Shown piece by piece: positions 8,519-18,102 of a stretch of 64,000 nt of DNA. The position numbers were made by a program, and so were the translations under genes. Under the pieces are notes generated by a model, which was given only the letters and a program-made list of their open reading frames with translations, searched no databases and was not told the origin of the DNA. Source of the stretch: an uncultured Rhodospirillaceae bacterium (GTDB taxonomy: Bacteria > Pseudomonadota > Alphaproteobacteria > UBA8366); NCBI GenBank assembly GCA_913043025.1, contig CAJWLM010000001.1:62001-126000 (forward strand), given 5' to 3'. Positions within the stretch are counted from its first letter, which is position 1; each line of letters begins with the position of its first letter.

Positions 8519-9381
8519 GCGAAGAGATAGGGCTCAGTGCTGAGGAATTACGAAGTTGGATTGGGCGTAGCATTGAAGAAGAGGATGTCGTTACTGCAGC
8601 GCCGATCATGAATTATGCTGCAACCATGGATTGGGAAGTATCAGAAGTTAAGGACGGCGATGAAATTCCACCCGGCGCTCATTGGTTTTTTTTCCATGAT
8701 CGTACCCGCCACTCAGAGCTTGGTGAAGTTGGATTACCTAAAAGAGGCGACTTCTTGCCGCCTGTGCAGCTCGCTCGTCGTATGCACGCAGGCAACCGTC
8801 TTGAGTATTTGAAGCCGCTACATGTAGGGGAAAAAATACATAGGAAAACTGAAATTCACGATATAACGCCAAAAATGGGTGGTACTGGCCAACTTGTTTT
8901 TATTGTTACTCGCAATACCATTTCAGGTGAGGCTGGACCAGCATTAATAGATGATCGGACAATAGTTTATCGAGAAGCGGCCAAGCCAAGCGATACAAAA
9001 CGAAAGCCCGCGCCTCCACGAGACGATGCGGTTTGGGAAAAAGTTTACCAGGCCGATCCCATACAGATGTTTCGGTTTTCAGCCCTTACCTTTAATGCAT
9101 CTCGAATCCACTATGATTACAAGTATGTAACCGAAATTGAAGGCTACCCAGGGCTTATAGTGAATGCACGGCTCACGACGAGTCTTTTGATAGATTTTTG
9201 CTTGGAAAAAAACAAGGGCAGGATACTGACAGAGGTGGCTACGAAATTTGTCCGTCCACTTTTTGATTTTGCGCCCTTTAGTTTATCAGGTAAACCAAAT
9301 TCCACCGGTGATGGTGCAACTATGTGGGTGGCTGACCCAGACGGAGCGACGGCTATGGTTTCAGAAATGCGGTTTGGCTGA
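8515..9381 (+). CDS. MaoC-like hydratase/dehydratase (FAS1-like dehydratase domain), copy 2
   Basis: A paralogue of the preceding gene, also 288 residues and colinear throughout: ELRSWIGRSIEEEDVVT at the N-terminus, RRMHAGNRLEYLKPLHVGE in the middle, and RFSALTFNASRIHYDYKY as the hydratase motif. The start is the ATG at 8515 that overlaps the stop of copy 1 (ATGA). The tandem, coupled arrangement suggests either a heterodimeric hydratase or two enzymes acting on related acyl-CoA intermediates. Both copies keep the Asn-His pair, so neither is obviously the inactive partner. Confidence 0.82.
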   Translation: MSEEIGLSAEELRSWIGRSIEEEDVVTAAPIMNYAATMDWEVSEVKDGDEIPPGAHWFFFHDRTRHSELGEVGLPKRGDFLPPVQLARRMHAGNRLEYLKPLHVGEKIHRKTEIHDITPKMGGTGQLVFIVTRNTISGEAGPALIDDRTIVYREAAKPSDTKRKPAPPRDDAVWEKVYQADPIQMFRFSALTFNASRIHYDYKYVTEIEGYPGLIVNARLTTSLLIDFCLEKNKGRILTEVATKFVRPLFDFAPFSLSGKPNSTGDGATMWVADPDGATAMVSEMRFG

Positions 9382-9599
9382 GATACGATGCAGTCATTAA
9401 ATTACAGCTGGGGCACTCAGATATATTAGGATGACAGTTTTTATACGACTTGTAGCATAGAGGTTTGAATAGGGTGAATTGGCGCTGTACCAGAGCCTGT
9501 TTTTCAAACATTTTTTCTAAACTGAAAAACGAACCAAAAAACAAATTGATTTTGCGTATAACTGCTTGAGCGCATGAAATAGGAAGTAAGGATATCGAG

Positions 9600-10769
9600 G
9601 TGACAAAAAAGGAAGAGGAAAAACCCCGAACAAGTTCATTGATCGGTCTCGGTAGGTTCTCCCCCCTTGTATCGGTTTACAAGTGGTTGCCTGGTTTAAA
9701 ACCACAACACTTAGCTGCGGCAGTCCTAGTTGTCGTTGGCGTAGTTTGGAGTGGATTTGAGATACGTTCTCGAATGACTCATGTTTACGAATATGATGCT
9801 CGCATAACCGGAAATCTAATTACAATCTCAAGCCGTGTACCAGGTTGGATTACTGAAATCCCAGTGCGTGAGGGACAGGTTATTAGCGTGGGTGACGTCC
9901 TAACGGTTATAGATAAGCAAGAGTCTGAGCTGTTAGTTCGCCAGCTAGGGTCTGAAGTAAAAGCCACCGATGCATCCCTTAATCGTCTACATGCGCGTCG
10001 TGACTTGGTAGCGAAACAATCTGAAAGTCAATATCAAACGGCAGTATCGTCACTGAACGGGGCTAAGTCAGTTGTCCAGGCATTGAAGGTTCATCGTGAG
10101 GTGGCGCGGACTGAATTGCAGCGTACAAAGACGTTGTTTAAGAAGAAGGTGATCCCGCGTATTCAGTTAGAGCAGGCCATGACACGTGCGCAGCAAGTAA
10201 ATGTTGAATACCAAAAAGCATTAGCAAGCCTTCAATCTTTGGAAGCCCGCTTGGATGAAGCGGCGGCAAATCTCAATCGGGTTCAGGTATTGGATGAAGA
10301 AGGCCAGGTCTTGCGGCAACGTATAGAGCAGCTGGGAGCAAAACTTGAGCGGCAGAAAATTGATCTTACGGATCGTACAATTAAGAGTAAAATTGAGGGC
10401 GTTGTCGATAAAATTTTTGTTGATGTTGGGGAATATGTGACACCTGCACAACGGCTCGCCATCATACATGACCCAAATAAGATTTGGGTCGAAGCCAACA
10501 TTAAAGAAACCGAGGTTCGCAAACTAAGGATTGGCCAGTCTGTAGATATTGCTGTTGATGCTTTCCCCGACCTCAAGATTATCGGGAAGGTTGAAGCAAT
10601 CGGTAATTCTACGACGAGCGAATTCGCGCTGCTTCCCACGCCAAATCCCAGCGGTAACTTTACTAAAATTACGCAACGGTTGCCAGTTCGAATCAAGGTA
10701 GAGCAGGAGAAGGGACTGCTACGTCCTGGCATGATGGTCGAGGTCAATATTGACATCCGAGACCGATGA
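9600..10769 (+). CDS. emrA: HlyD/EmrA-type membrane fusion protein of an efflux pump
   Basis: 389 residues. One N-terminal membrane anchor (AAAVLVVVGVVWSGFEI), a biotinyl-lipoyl-like half (RVPGWITEIPVREGQVI), a long coiled-coil hairpin (about 110-240, with LQRTKTLFKKKVIPRIQLEQ), a second lipoyl half (IEGVVDKIFVDVGEYV) and a beta-barrel. This is the periplasmic adaptor that links a DHA2-type permease to an outer-membrane channel. It starts at GTG 9600 behind an AGGAAGTAAGGA site. Its last 20 bases overlap the start of the first permease gene. No TolC-like gene is in the window. Confidence 0.9.
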   Translation: MTKKEEEKPRTSSLIGLGRFSPLVSVYKWLPGLKPQHLAAAVLVVVGVVWSGFEIRSRMTHVYEYDARITGNLITISSRVPGWITEIPVREGQVISVGDVLTVIDKQESELLVRQLGSEVKATDASLNRLHARRDLVAKQSESQYQTAVSSLNGAKSVVQALKVHREVARTELQRTKTLFKKKVIPRIQLEQAMTRAQQVNVEYQKALASLQSLEARLDEAAANLNRVQVLDEEGQVLRQRIEQLGAKLERQKIDLTDRTIKSKIEGVVDKIFVDVGEYVTPAQRLAIIHDPNKIWVEANIKETEVRKLRIGQSVDIAVDAFPDLKIIGKVEAIGNSTTSEFALLPTPNPSGNFTKITQRLPVRIKVEQEKGLLRPGMMVEVNIDIRDR

Positions 10770-12312
10770 TAACGGACGCGTAGAGGAATACACCCCTACT
10801 GATCGCTGGATAATAACCATTGTTGCTATGTCCGGTACATTTTGTATGTTCATCTCGGCAACTATTGTTAACGTTGCAATTCCAAGCGTTATGGGAGCTT
10901 TCGGAGTTGGCCAAGATCAGGCCCAATGGGTAGCTACGGCTTATCTTGCGACTATGGTTGCAAGCCAACTTCTCAGCCATTGGTTCGTAAGGGCTTTTGG
11001 CACGCGGCTCGCCTACGTCATTATTATATGTATTTGGTTGTTTGGTACTCTTGTTTGTACCACGACAACCACCCTAGATTTCTTGGTTCTGGGTCGGGTG
11101 CTGCAAGGCATGGGAGCCGGGGTGATGCAACCCTTGGTTATGGTGCTGGTGTTTAAAGTCTACCCTGCTGATAAACGTGGTTTCGGAATGGGTATATACG
11201 GCATGGTAGCGACTTTAGCGCCGACTTTCGGTCCGTTACTAGGTGGGTACGTAATCGACTATTTTTCTTGGAGAACAATATTCTACGCACCGGTGCCCCT
11301 GGCAGTTGTAGGACTGATTTTTGGTCCTATCTTTATACCAGGAGATCGCCCGAGAGGACCTTTGCCAAGATTTGATTGGTCGAGTTACATACTCCTTTGC
11401 ATAACCTTGTGCTGCATCATTTCGATGTTGTCCAACAGCCGGAGATGGGGTTGGGATTCCAACATGATGATATACACGATTCTAATAGGCTTAGCCGCCG
11501 GCATATGGTTCATAAAAATACAAGCGCAGGCAACGCTTCCAATGCTAGACTTCTCGCTTTTCCGTCACGGACGTTTCAGTGCGGCGGTGGCGGTATCTTT
11601 TGTTTTTGGTATGGGCAACTTTGCCTCAAGTTATATGGTCCCAGTATTCTCTCAGGTGGTCCAGGGGTTTACACCTAGTAATGCGGGTCTTGTAATGATG
11701 CCGGCAGGAATTCTTCTATCGGCAGCCCTTCCTTTTACCGGAAGGCTCTCGGATCATGTGCCGGCACACATAATGGTCATGGCGGGTCTTACACTATTTG
11801 CTGCTGGCGCTATTCTTATGAGCGGAGCAGATGTGAACACTTCTTTCTTGAGTCTTATGATTTTTATAATCATAAGTAGATTTGGCCTTGCGTTTATTTT
11901 GCCCTCACTCACCACTGCGGCTTTCAATGCAATTGAGCCGGAGGAACTAAATCAAGGCGCTGGTGCGTTAAACTTTCTTCGGCAACTCGGTGGTGCATCT
12001 GGTATTTCAATACTGGTTATCACAATGGAGAACCGAGCTCAGTTCCATGGCACGAGTCTTACCGCTACTCAGACTCCCGGTAACAACGTTAGCCGCGAAC
12101 TGTTGGGTACAGTTAGTAATTTAATGGGGCAACACGGACTACCAGATGCACTACATACAGCGGGCGCATTGCATTATCTTGGCGAAATTGTCTATGCGCA
12201 AGCCTATACACTAGGCTTCAAAGATGGCTTCCTAGTTCTTGCCTTATTTTTCATTCTAGCATTATTGCCAGCATACGCCATGCGCGAGCGCCCGCTACAT
12301 ACGGAGAAATAA
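10750..12312 (+). CDS. emrB: DHA2-family MFS multidrug efflux permease, copy 1 (EmrB-like)
   Basis: 520 residues with about 14 hydrophobic segments, the DHA2 topology of EmrB/QacA. Segments typical of the family are SATIVNVAIPSVMGAFGV in helix 1, FLVLGRVLQGMGAGVMQPL in helix 4 and GMVATLAPTFGPLLGGYV (motif C, antiporter signature) in helix 5. The most upstream start is a TTG at 10750, overlapping emrA by 20 bases; no ATG occurs before residue 27, which is inside helix 1, so a non-ATG start is required. With EmrA it would export hydrophobic toxic compounds using the proton gradient. Confidence 0.9.
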   Translation: MTSETDDNGRVEEYTPTDRWIITIVAMSGTFCMFISATIVNVAIPSVMGAFGVGQDQAQWVATAYLATMVASQLLSHWFVRAFGTRLAYVIIICIWLFGTLVCTTTTTLDFLVLGRVLQGMGAGVMQPLVMVLVFKVYPADKRGFGMGIYGMVATLAPTFGPLLGGYVIDYFSWRTIFYAPVPLAVVGLIFGPIFIPGDRPRGPLPRFDWSSYILLCITLCCIISMLSNSRRWGWDSNMMIYTILIGLAAGIWFIKIQAQATLPMLDFSLFRHGRFSAAVAVSFVFGMGNFASSYMVPVFSQVVQGFTPSNAGLVMMPAGILLSAALPFTGRLSDHVPAHIMVMAGLTLFAAGAILMSGADVNTSFLSLMIFIIISRFGLAFILPSLTTAAFNAIEPEELNQGAGALNFLRQLGGASGISILVITMENRAQFHGTSLTATQTPGNNVSRELLGTVSNLMGQHGLPDALHTAGALHYLGEIVYAQAYTLGFKDGFLVLALFFILALLPAYAMRERPLHTEK

Positions 12313-12313
12313 A

Positions 12314-13894
12314 ATGGCGGCTGGAGATATGGCAGAGCTTGAGGCTCGGTATGGACCTAATTTCCCATGGTTAGTTGCAGCTGCAGGGGTTACGGGAACT
12401 ATATCAATGGTGCTTTCAGCAACTATAGTTAACGTTGCAGTGCCAAGTGCGATGGGCGCATTTGGTGTTGGTCAAGACCAGGCACAATGGATGGCAACTG
12501 CCTTCATAGCGACTATGGTTGCTAGTCAATTGCTGGCAGCTTGGTTTATAGATGCTCTGGGGGAACGGTTAACCTACACGGTCATCGCAGTCGTTTTCCT
12601 TTTTGGGAGTTGGCTCTGCTATCTAAGTCCGACCATGGATATTTTGATACTGGGACGGGTTATTCAGGGTATTCCAGCAGGTATTATACAACCCTTAATG
12701 ATGTCAGTAATCTATCGCGCTTTCCCTCCTGAAAAGAGAGGTTTGGCGATGGGGATTTATAGCACCGGGCTAATGATGTCGCCGATGCTTGGACCTGTAG
12801 CCGGCGGATACATTATAGATGAACTGAGTTGGCGTCATATTTTTCTATTTCCTTTGCCATTTTGTGCCGCGGCTTTGGCCTTGGGTTTCTTTTTCCTCCC
12901 CGGAACATGGAAGGTTCGTCACCTACCGCGATTTGACTGGTCAAGTTACATCCTTCTAGTAGCGGCAGTATTCTTATTGTTAACAGCTCTCAGCAATGGA
13001 CAGCGCTATGGCTGGTCGTCGAACTACATCCTCACCTTATTCTTCCTAGCCTTGATCGTGGGTGGTTGGTTTATCCACCTACAACTACGCAGTGCGGCGC
13101 CTTTGTTGGACTTTTCTCTATTCTATAATGCCCAATTTAGTGCTGCAGTGATCGTTTATTTTGTTTTTGGAATGGGTAATTTTGCTTCAAACTATATAAT
13201 TCCAGTGTTTGTTCAAGAGGTACAGAATTTTTCTGCTACGTTGTCGGGCTTAGTCTTACTTCCTGCGGGTATTATGGTTGTATGCTTAGTTTCGTTTATG
13301 GGTAGACTTACTGACCTCGTTTCTCCTCACTACATGGTAATGATCGGGCTTGGGATGTTTGCGCTCGGCAGTTTTCTCATGAACGGTTCCGACGTTAATA
13401 CAGCTTTTTGGACCTTTGCTGTTTTCGTTATGATAAGCCGGTTTGGGATGTCGATGATATTACCTGCTCTTAATACCGCCGCCTTGAGAGCACTCTCCCC
13501 TGAGGAATTGAACAAAGGTTCTGGTACAATGAATTTTCTTCGCCAGCTTGGTGGAGCGTTTGGAGTTTGTGGCTTGGTGGTAGCTATGGAACAACGAACA
13601 CAATTTCATGCGGATGCACTAGTAGCGACTCAAACCCCTGAAAATTTAATAAGCAGAGGTTTGTTGGATCAAGTGGGGCATCTTCTCGGGGAGCTTGGGG
13701 TGCCAGAGGCTATTCGTGGTCCTGGGGCTTTACATTACTTGGGTGATATAGTTTCGGCTCAGGCTAGTACACTCGGCTTTAAAGACGGGTTTTTGATTAT
13801 CAGTGTAGTCTACGTTGTCGCCATGTGTCCCGCTTGGATTCTTGGCAGTTCGAAACCTCCGGTAAAAAAACGTCAATCTAGTCATAAAAAATAA
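12314..13894 (+). CDS. DHA2-family MFS multidrug efflux permease, copy 2 (EmrB-like)
   Basis: 526 residues, clearly paralogous to the preceding permease along its whole length: SATIVNVAVPSAMGAFGVGQ against SATIVNVAIPSVMGAFGVGQ, and QFHADALVATQTPENLISR in the same place near the C-terminus. It starts one base after the stop of copy 1, so it is in the same operon. Having one adaptor and two permeases is uncommon; they may form alternative pumps with different substrates or a heteromer. It ends directly against the Sel1 gene on the opposite strand with no gap. Confidence 0.9.
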   Translation: MAAGDMAELEARYGPNFPWLVAAAGVTGTISMVLSATIVNVAVPSAMGAFGVGQDQAQWMATAFIATMVASQLLAAWFIDALGERLTYTVIAVVFLFGSWLCYLSPTMDILILGRVIQGIPAGIIQPLMMSVIYRAFPPEKRGLAMGIYSTGLMMSPMLGPVAGGYIIDELSWRHIFLFPLPFCAAALALGFFFLPGTWKVRHLPRFDWSSYILLVAAVFLLLTALSNGQRYGWSSNYILTLFFLALIVGGWFIHLQLRSAAPLLDFSLFYNAQFSAAVIVYFVFGMGNFASNYIIPVFVQEVQNFSATLSGLVLLPAGIMVVCLVSFMGRLTDLVSPHYMVMIGLGMFALGSFLMNGSDVNTAFWTFAVFVMISRFGMSMILPALNTAALRALSPEELNKGSGTMNFLRQLGGAFGVCGLVVAMEQRTQFHADALVATQTPENLISRGLLDQVGHLLGELGVPEAIRGPGALHYLGDIVSAQASTLGFKDGFLIISVVYVVAMCPAWILGSSKPPVKKRQSSHKK

Positions 13895-14773
13895 TTACCG
13901 AATAGGTTTCCAACTGTTTGCCATTTTTTCCGCCGCCTTCTGATCTTTCATCGAAATATCTGCGCTGAGTTCAGCTCTATGTTCGGCTGCTTTTATGTGC
14001 CCGCTTTTCGTAGCCAAAATAAGGTACATCAGACCCTTTGCTGGATTTTTTTCAATTCCTTTTCCGCGGATGAGTCTCACACCTATATGGTTTTGTGCTC
14101 TAACGTGGCCCTGATCGGCCGCAGCTAAAAACCATTTTGCCGAGAGTCCAAGACTTCTTGAAACTCCCTTGCCATCTCGGTATCGCTTGCCTAAGTTATA
14201 TTGTGCCTTATCGAATCCTTTTTCGGCTGCCAAAGCAACGTATTTCGCAGCCTTTACCTGATCCTGGTCGATACCAAAACCGTAGTCATACATTCTACCG
14301 AGGGCATACTGTGAGCGCACCAAACCAAGGTCAGAAGCTTTTTTTAGCCAGTCAACAGCTTTTTTATAATTTTGTTCTACGCCATTGCCCACAATGTAAG
14401 CCATAGCAATGTTGTGTTGGGCCTCCGCATCCCCATTTTCTGCTGCTTTCTCCCACCATTGAACTGCGCGCTTGTAACTTTGCGCTCGGCCTTTCCCCTC
14501 TGCGAACATTACGCCGATATTGAATTGAGCTCGGGGGTCTCCTTTCTCAGCCAGAGGTTTCCAGATTTTGAGGGCACCAATAAAATTACCATTTTGATAT
14601 GCATTCCATCCAGCTCTGAAATCAGCTTTTGCACTCGCGATGACCTCACAATTTACCATTATAGTGGTCGCTACCATGGCTACTAGTGCAAGTGAGTATC
14701 GTCTATACTTACAGCTTCCAATGGAATTTCGGGCTCTTCTTTTGCCTATCATCATTAGTTTCCTTACTGTCAT
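13895..14773 (-). CDS. Sel1-repeat (TPR-like) protein with N-terminal signal anchor
   Basis: 292 residues. After a basic N-terminus there is one hydrophobic segment (about 30-50), probably a signal peptide or anchor. Then come about five to six Sel1-like repeats of about 36 residues with the signature AxxNIGVMxxxGKGxxxxxxxAxxWxxKAA (examples: AQFNIGVMFAEGKG, AQHNIAMAYIVGNG, AQYNLGKRYRDGKG). Such solenoids bind partner proteins, often in the periplasm. Its ATG overlaps the stop of the upstream MlaC-like gene (ATGA), so the two are co-translated. Function unknown. Confidence 0.85.
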   Translation of the reverse strand: MTVRKLMMIGKRRARNSIGSCKYRRYSLALVAMVATTIMVNCEVIASAKADFRAGWNAYQNGNFIGALKIWKPLAEKGDPRAQFNIGVMFAEGKGRAQSYKRAVQWWEKAAENGDAEAQHNIAMAYIVGNGVEQNYKKAVDWLKKASDLGLVRSQYALGRMYDYGFGIDQDQVKAAKYVALAAEKGFDKAQYNLGKRYRDGKGVSRSLGLSAKWFLAAADQGHVRAQNHIGVRLIRGKGIEKNPAKGLMYLILATKSGHIKAAEHRAELSADISMKDQKAAEKMANSWKPIR

Positions 14774-15411
14774 TTCGGAGCCCTCACGCCGAATGAGGAG
14801 GCTTTTGCGCGAAGCGTTTCTATAAGGCCTTGCATACCGCTTTTCTTTATAATGGTAGTAAATTCGGCACGCTGAGCCACAACCATGCTAATTCCCTCAA
14901 CCATGACATCCAGTATCAGAAATGCACCTTTCGAGTAGCGAATGCGCCAACTCGCTTTTAAAGGGGGACCACTAGGGCGCTGAATTTCGGTTGTAACGAG
15001 TACGTCACCTTTTTTTCCGACATTTTTAGAGGCGGTGATTGTAAACTGTTCACCAGCGTAACCACCTAATCTCTTTGCATATGTTAATGTAATAAAACTT
15101 TCAAAAAGATCTCGGTACACGCTTTTTTGCTCATTAGAGGCGCTGCGCCATGCGCGTCCGACGACAAATCGGCCAATTGCTTCAATTGCAAGATTTTCAC
15201 CTAAAAGTGTGCGGACTTTGTGTTCGCGCTCGGTGAGCGGGATGCCCTTGTCGCCAAGTATGCCAAGGGTCTTCGTTGCAAGTTTGTCCATATACCGCTT
15301 AGCGTCATCAGGGACAGTAGCTGCACTAGCATTTTCATTAGCGATATGCAGGGAGGTAAGAAAAATAGCGATACAAACCCACCGCATGATAGAAACATTA
15401 GGTCTAAACAT
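14770..15411 (-). CDS. MlaC/Ttg2D-family periplasmic phospholipid- or hopanoid-binding protein
   Basis: 213 residues. The open frame extends to 15447, but the ATG at 15411 follows a GGAGAGGCG site and gives a clean signal peptide (SIMRWVCIAIFLTSL...). The mature part has the MlaC-type features AIGRFVVGRAWRSASNEQK and the C-terminal DVMVEGISMVVAQRAEFTTI. MlaC shuttles lipids between the inner and outer membranes in the Mla pathway. Here it is not with mlaDEF; its only partner is the Sel1 gene, coupled by a 4-base overlap. Some orphan members sit with hopanoid genes, which are not present here. Confidence 0.85.
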   Translation of the reverse strand: MFRPNVSIMRWVCIAIFLTSLHIANENASAATVPDDAKRYMDKLATKTLGILGDKGIPLTEREHKVRTLLGENLAIEAIGRFVVGRAWRSASNEQKSVYRDLFESFITLTYAKRLGGYAGEQFTITASKNVGKKGDVLVTTEIQRPSGPPLKASWRIRYSKGAFLILDVMVEGISMVVAQRAEFTTIIKKSGMQGLIETLRAKASSFGVRAPK

Positions 15412-15635
15412 CGCCTCTCCGCAAATAGGTGGTAGGATAAGATACAAGTACTACTCGGTAGTCACAAAACCATCAAGATTTGGTTTTAAAACTTAAAAAA
15501 AAACTTTGATATGTTTTACACTAGGGCCAATGATGATTTTGGCAGGATTGTAAATGTTGCGAGCTAGTTTTATTGATACAAGAAAACAGGCAACATAATT
15601 CGGAAAATCGCGATGGGTTTCAGGGAGAGTTGAAA

Positions 15636-16523
15636 ATGGGCAATAAACAAGATGATATGAGGGTCGTCCCCCTAGATGCGCCACTAGGAGCTGAGATTGT
15701 TGGTATCGATCTCAGTGAGCCTTTATTGGATGATACGATCCATAGAATTTTACAGGCTTGGTATGATCATGTGGTTATTTTTTTTCGCGACCAAAAACTC
15801 AGTAACAGAAATCTTGTGGCCGTAGCAGAGTATTTTGGAGAGCCAGAGCACTCTCCACCAAACAAGTCCGGAAATACTTGGTTGGCTGAATTTCCCGAAT
15901 TAACTTGCATTTCTAACATCAAAAAGGATGGAAGGCCTATTGGTAGTTTGGGTAACGGTGAAGCGATATGGCATACAGATATGTCGTATATAGATAAACC
16001 GCCAACGGCGAGCATGCTTTACGCTTTGGAAATTCCAAGCGCTGGCGGTAGCACTCATTTTATGGATATGTATAAGGTCTATGAAACTCTGCCCGATGAC
16101 ATCAAAGAAAAAATTTGGGGAAGGTTGGCAGTGCACGATGCGACTTACACTAGCGCTGGTGAAGTACGTAAAATTTATGAGGAATTTGAGGGCAATACAG
16201 ATTCTGAAAAAGCTCCTGGTGCACATCATCCTCTAGTAGTGTCTCATCCAGAGACGGGGAAACGAGCTTTGTTTTTAGGACGGAAATCAGGTGCATCGAA
16301 TATTATTGGAGAAACTGATACAGAATTATTTAATAGGCTTTGGGATCATTGTGATGCCAGTTCATTTTCGTGGGGACACGATTGGCGCGTGGGTGACTTG
16401 CTTATCTGGGATAACCGTTGTTGCATGCATTATCGAGAATCGTTCAACGATAATGATCGTCGTAGAATGCATCGCGCACAAATAAAAGGTGCTTCTCCTC
16501 GGGCGGCATGGTCCCATTCATAA
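15636..16523 (+). CDS. TauD/TfdA-family 2-oxoglutarate/Fe(II) dioxygenase
   Basis: 295 residues from an ATG at 15636 behind an AGGGAGAG site (the frame is open from 15573). The iron-binding triad is visible as HTD in IWHTDMSY (about residue 112) and the distal His in CCMHYRESF; the Arg in RRMHRAQIKG would bind 2-oxoglutarate. The family hydroxylates taurine, alkylsulfonates, alkylsulfates, 2,4-D-like ethers and related compounds. The true substrate cannot be told. The gene is monocistronic or leads into the MmgE/PrpD gene 184 bases on. If it acts on a sulfonate it would release sulfite, which the aprMBA/sat locus could oxidise. Confidence 0.88.
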   Translation: MGNKQDDMRVVPLDAPLGAEIVGIDLSEPLLDDTIHRILQAWYDHVVIFFRDQKLSNRNLVAVAEYFGEPEHSPPNKSGNTWLAEFPELTCISNIKKDGRPIGSLGNGEAIWHTDMSYIDKPPTASMLYALEIPSAGGSTHFMDMYKVYETLPDDIKEKIWGRLAVHDATYTSAGEVRKIYEEFEGNTDSEKAPGAHHPLVVSHPETGKRALFLGRKSGASNIIGETDTELFNRLWDHCDASSFSWGHDWRVGDLLIWDNRCCMHYRESFNDNDRRRMHRAQIKGASPRAAWSHS

Positions 16524-16707
16524 TGGCTATAGCTCTGCTGGATCTGTTTAATTAGGGCTCATTCTACCAACGGTGGGTTTTTTATCGCGAGCGCATAACA
16601 GAGATAACTATGACATGACTTTGAATGTTACTGAAACTGGTTATGTGACTGGTTGATCTTCAACCAAATGGTGTCATTGCGTTGCATTTCAAGAAAGGGG
16701 CATTTTT

Positions 16708-18099
16708 ATGGGATTTGCTAAAAAGTTTGCGGAAAGTATTGGCAGCCTAGGGACAGAAATTTTAAACGAAGAAGTAAATCGTTGGGTGATATACGGATTG
16801 CTCGACTACATTGCGGTAACTTTGGCGGGCTCAAACGAGCCGTGCACCGAAATTGCGCGCAAAGTATTTGGGCGCGGGTCAGTTGGTAAATCTCTCATTT
16901 ATGGGAAAGCATGTAGAATGAGTGCTCTTGATGCGGCACTTGTAAACGGGACAGCGTCGCACGCCCATGATTTTGATGATATGAATAATTCGATGGGTGG
17001 TCATCCCTCGGCAGTTTTGTTCCCAGCTATTTTGGCACTTGCTGAAGATACTAATGCGACAGGTAAAGAGATAATGCATGCCTACGTCGTCGGTTTTGAG
17101 ACGCAAGCCCGGTTGGGTAAAGCTGTGCACATGCACCATTATGAGAAGGGGTGGCATCCTACTTCCACTATGGGGACATTCGGAGCGACAGCAGCATGTT
17201 GCACTCTTCTTAAAATGACGCCTGCTCAAATTGAAAATGCGATAGCGATCGCAGCTTCAATGGCATCAGGTATAAAGTCTAATTTTGGTACTATGACTAA
17301 ACCTCTACATGCGGGACTTGCCTGTCGTAATGGCATTCAGGCTGCATGCTTGGCGCAGGCCGGTTTCATGGGTGCTCCCGATGCTTTCGAACATAGTCAG
17401 GGGTTCTTTGAGGTATACAATGGCAGTGGCACCTACAACATTGAAAAGGTCTTTGATGGTTTTGGTGATCCTCTTGATATTTTGGACCCAGGTATAGCTA
17501 TTAAGCAATATCCCTGTTGCGGTTCAACACACTCGGCTGCTGACGTGGCAATAGAGCTTTACGAAGATGAAGGAATACCTATTGATAAAATCAAGCACGT
17601 GGATGTTTGGACACATCCACGTCGTTTGAAACACACTAATAAACCTAATCCTCAGGGAGTACTTGATGCAAAATTTTCAGTCCAGTATGTAGTGTCCCGA
17701 TGCTTGTTGGAGGGGCGAGTTATTCTCGAGCATTTCGAGAAGGGGGCATACAATGATTCAACTGTACGATTGCTTATGAGCCGTCTAAAAGCAGCACCTC
17801 ATCCAGATATGGATCCAGAATCTTACGATCATTTTGGTGCTGAGGTGCGTGTTGAAAAAGAAGACGGTACGGTGGTCGTTCGAACTACAAAAGCAGCTCG
17901 TGGGCGCTCAACCTCTGATCCTATTTCAGCAGAAAAAATGAGAGCAAAATTTAATACATGTGCAGCAAGGGTCTTGCCCCTTGAGCGAGCAAATGCTGTG
18001 TACGAGGCAATTCAAGAAATTGAAGAGTGCGATAGCATTCAGTCTTTTTCTTCACTCGTAGAAAATGGGGATGCTGATTTAACTTGTGCAGCCGAATAA
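16708..18099 (+). CDS. MmgE/PrpD family protein
   Basis: 463 residues, the usual length of the family. Diagnostic segments are TASHAHDFDDMNNSMGGHPS near residue 90 and KQYPCCGSTHSAAD near 270. The family includes 2-methylcitrate dehydratase and immune-responsive cis-aconitate decarboxylase, but most bacterial members of this branch lie in catabolic clusters with unknown substrates. An AAGAAAGGGG ribosome site precedes the ATG. It converges on the minus-strand SDR with only 3 bases between the two stops. Confidence 0.88.
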   Translation: MGFAKKFAESIGSLGTEILNEEVNRWVIYGLLDYIAVTLAGSNEPCTEIARKVFGRGSVGKSLIYGKACRMSALDAALVNGTASHAHDFDDMNNSMGGHPSAVLFPAILALAEDTNATGKEIMHAYVVGFETQARLGKAVHMHHYEKGWHPTSTMGTFGATAACCTLLKMTPAQIENAIAIAASMASGIKSNFGTMTKPLHAGLACRNGIQAACLAQAGFMGAPDAFEHSQGFFEVYNGSGTYNIEKVFDGFGDPLDILDPGIAIKQYPCCGSTHSAADVAIELYEDEGIPIDKIKHVDVWTHPRRLKHTNKPNPQGVLDAKFSVQYVVSRCLLEGRVILEHFEKGAYNDSTVRLLMSRLKAAPHPDMDPESYDHFGAEVRVEKEDGTVVVRTTKAARGRSTSDPISAEKMRAKFNTCAARVLPLERANAVYEAIQEIEECDSIQSFSSLVENGDADLTCAAE

Positions 18100-18102
18100 T
18101 AC

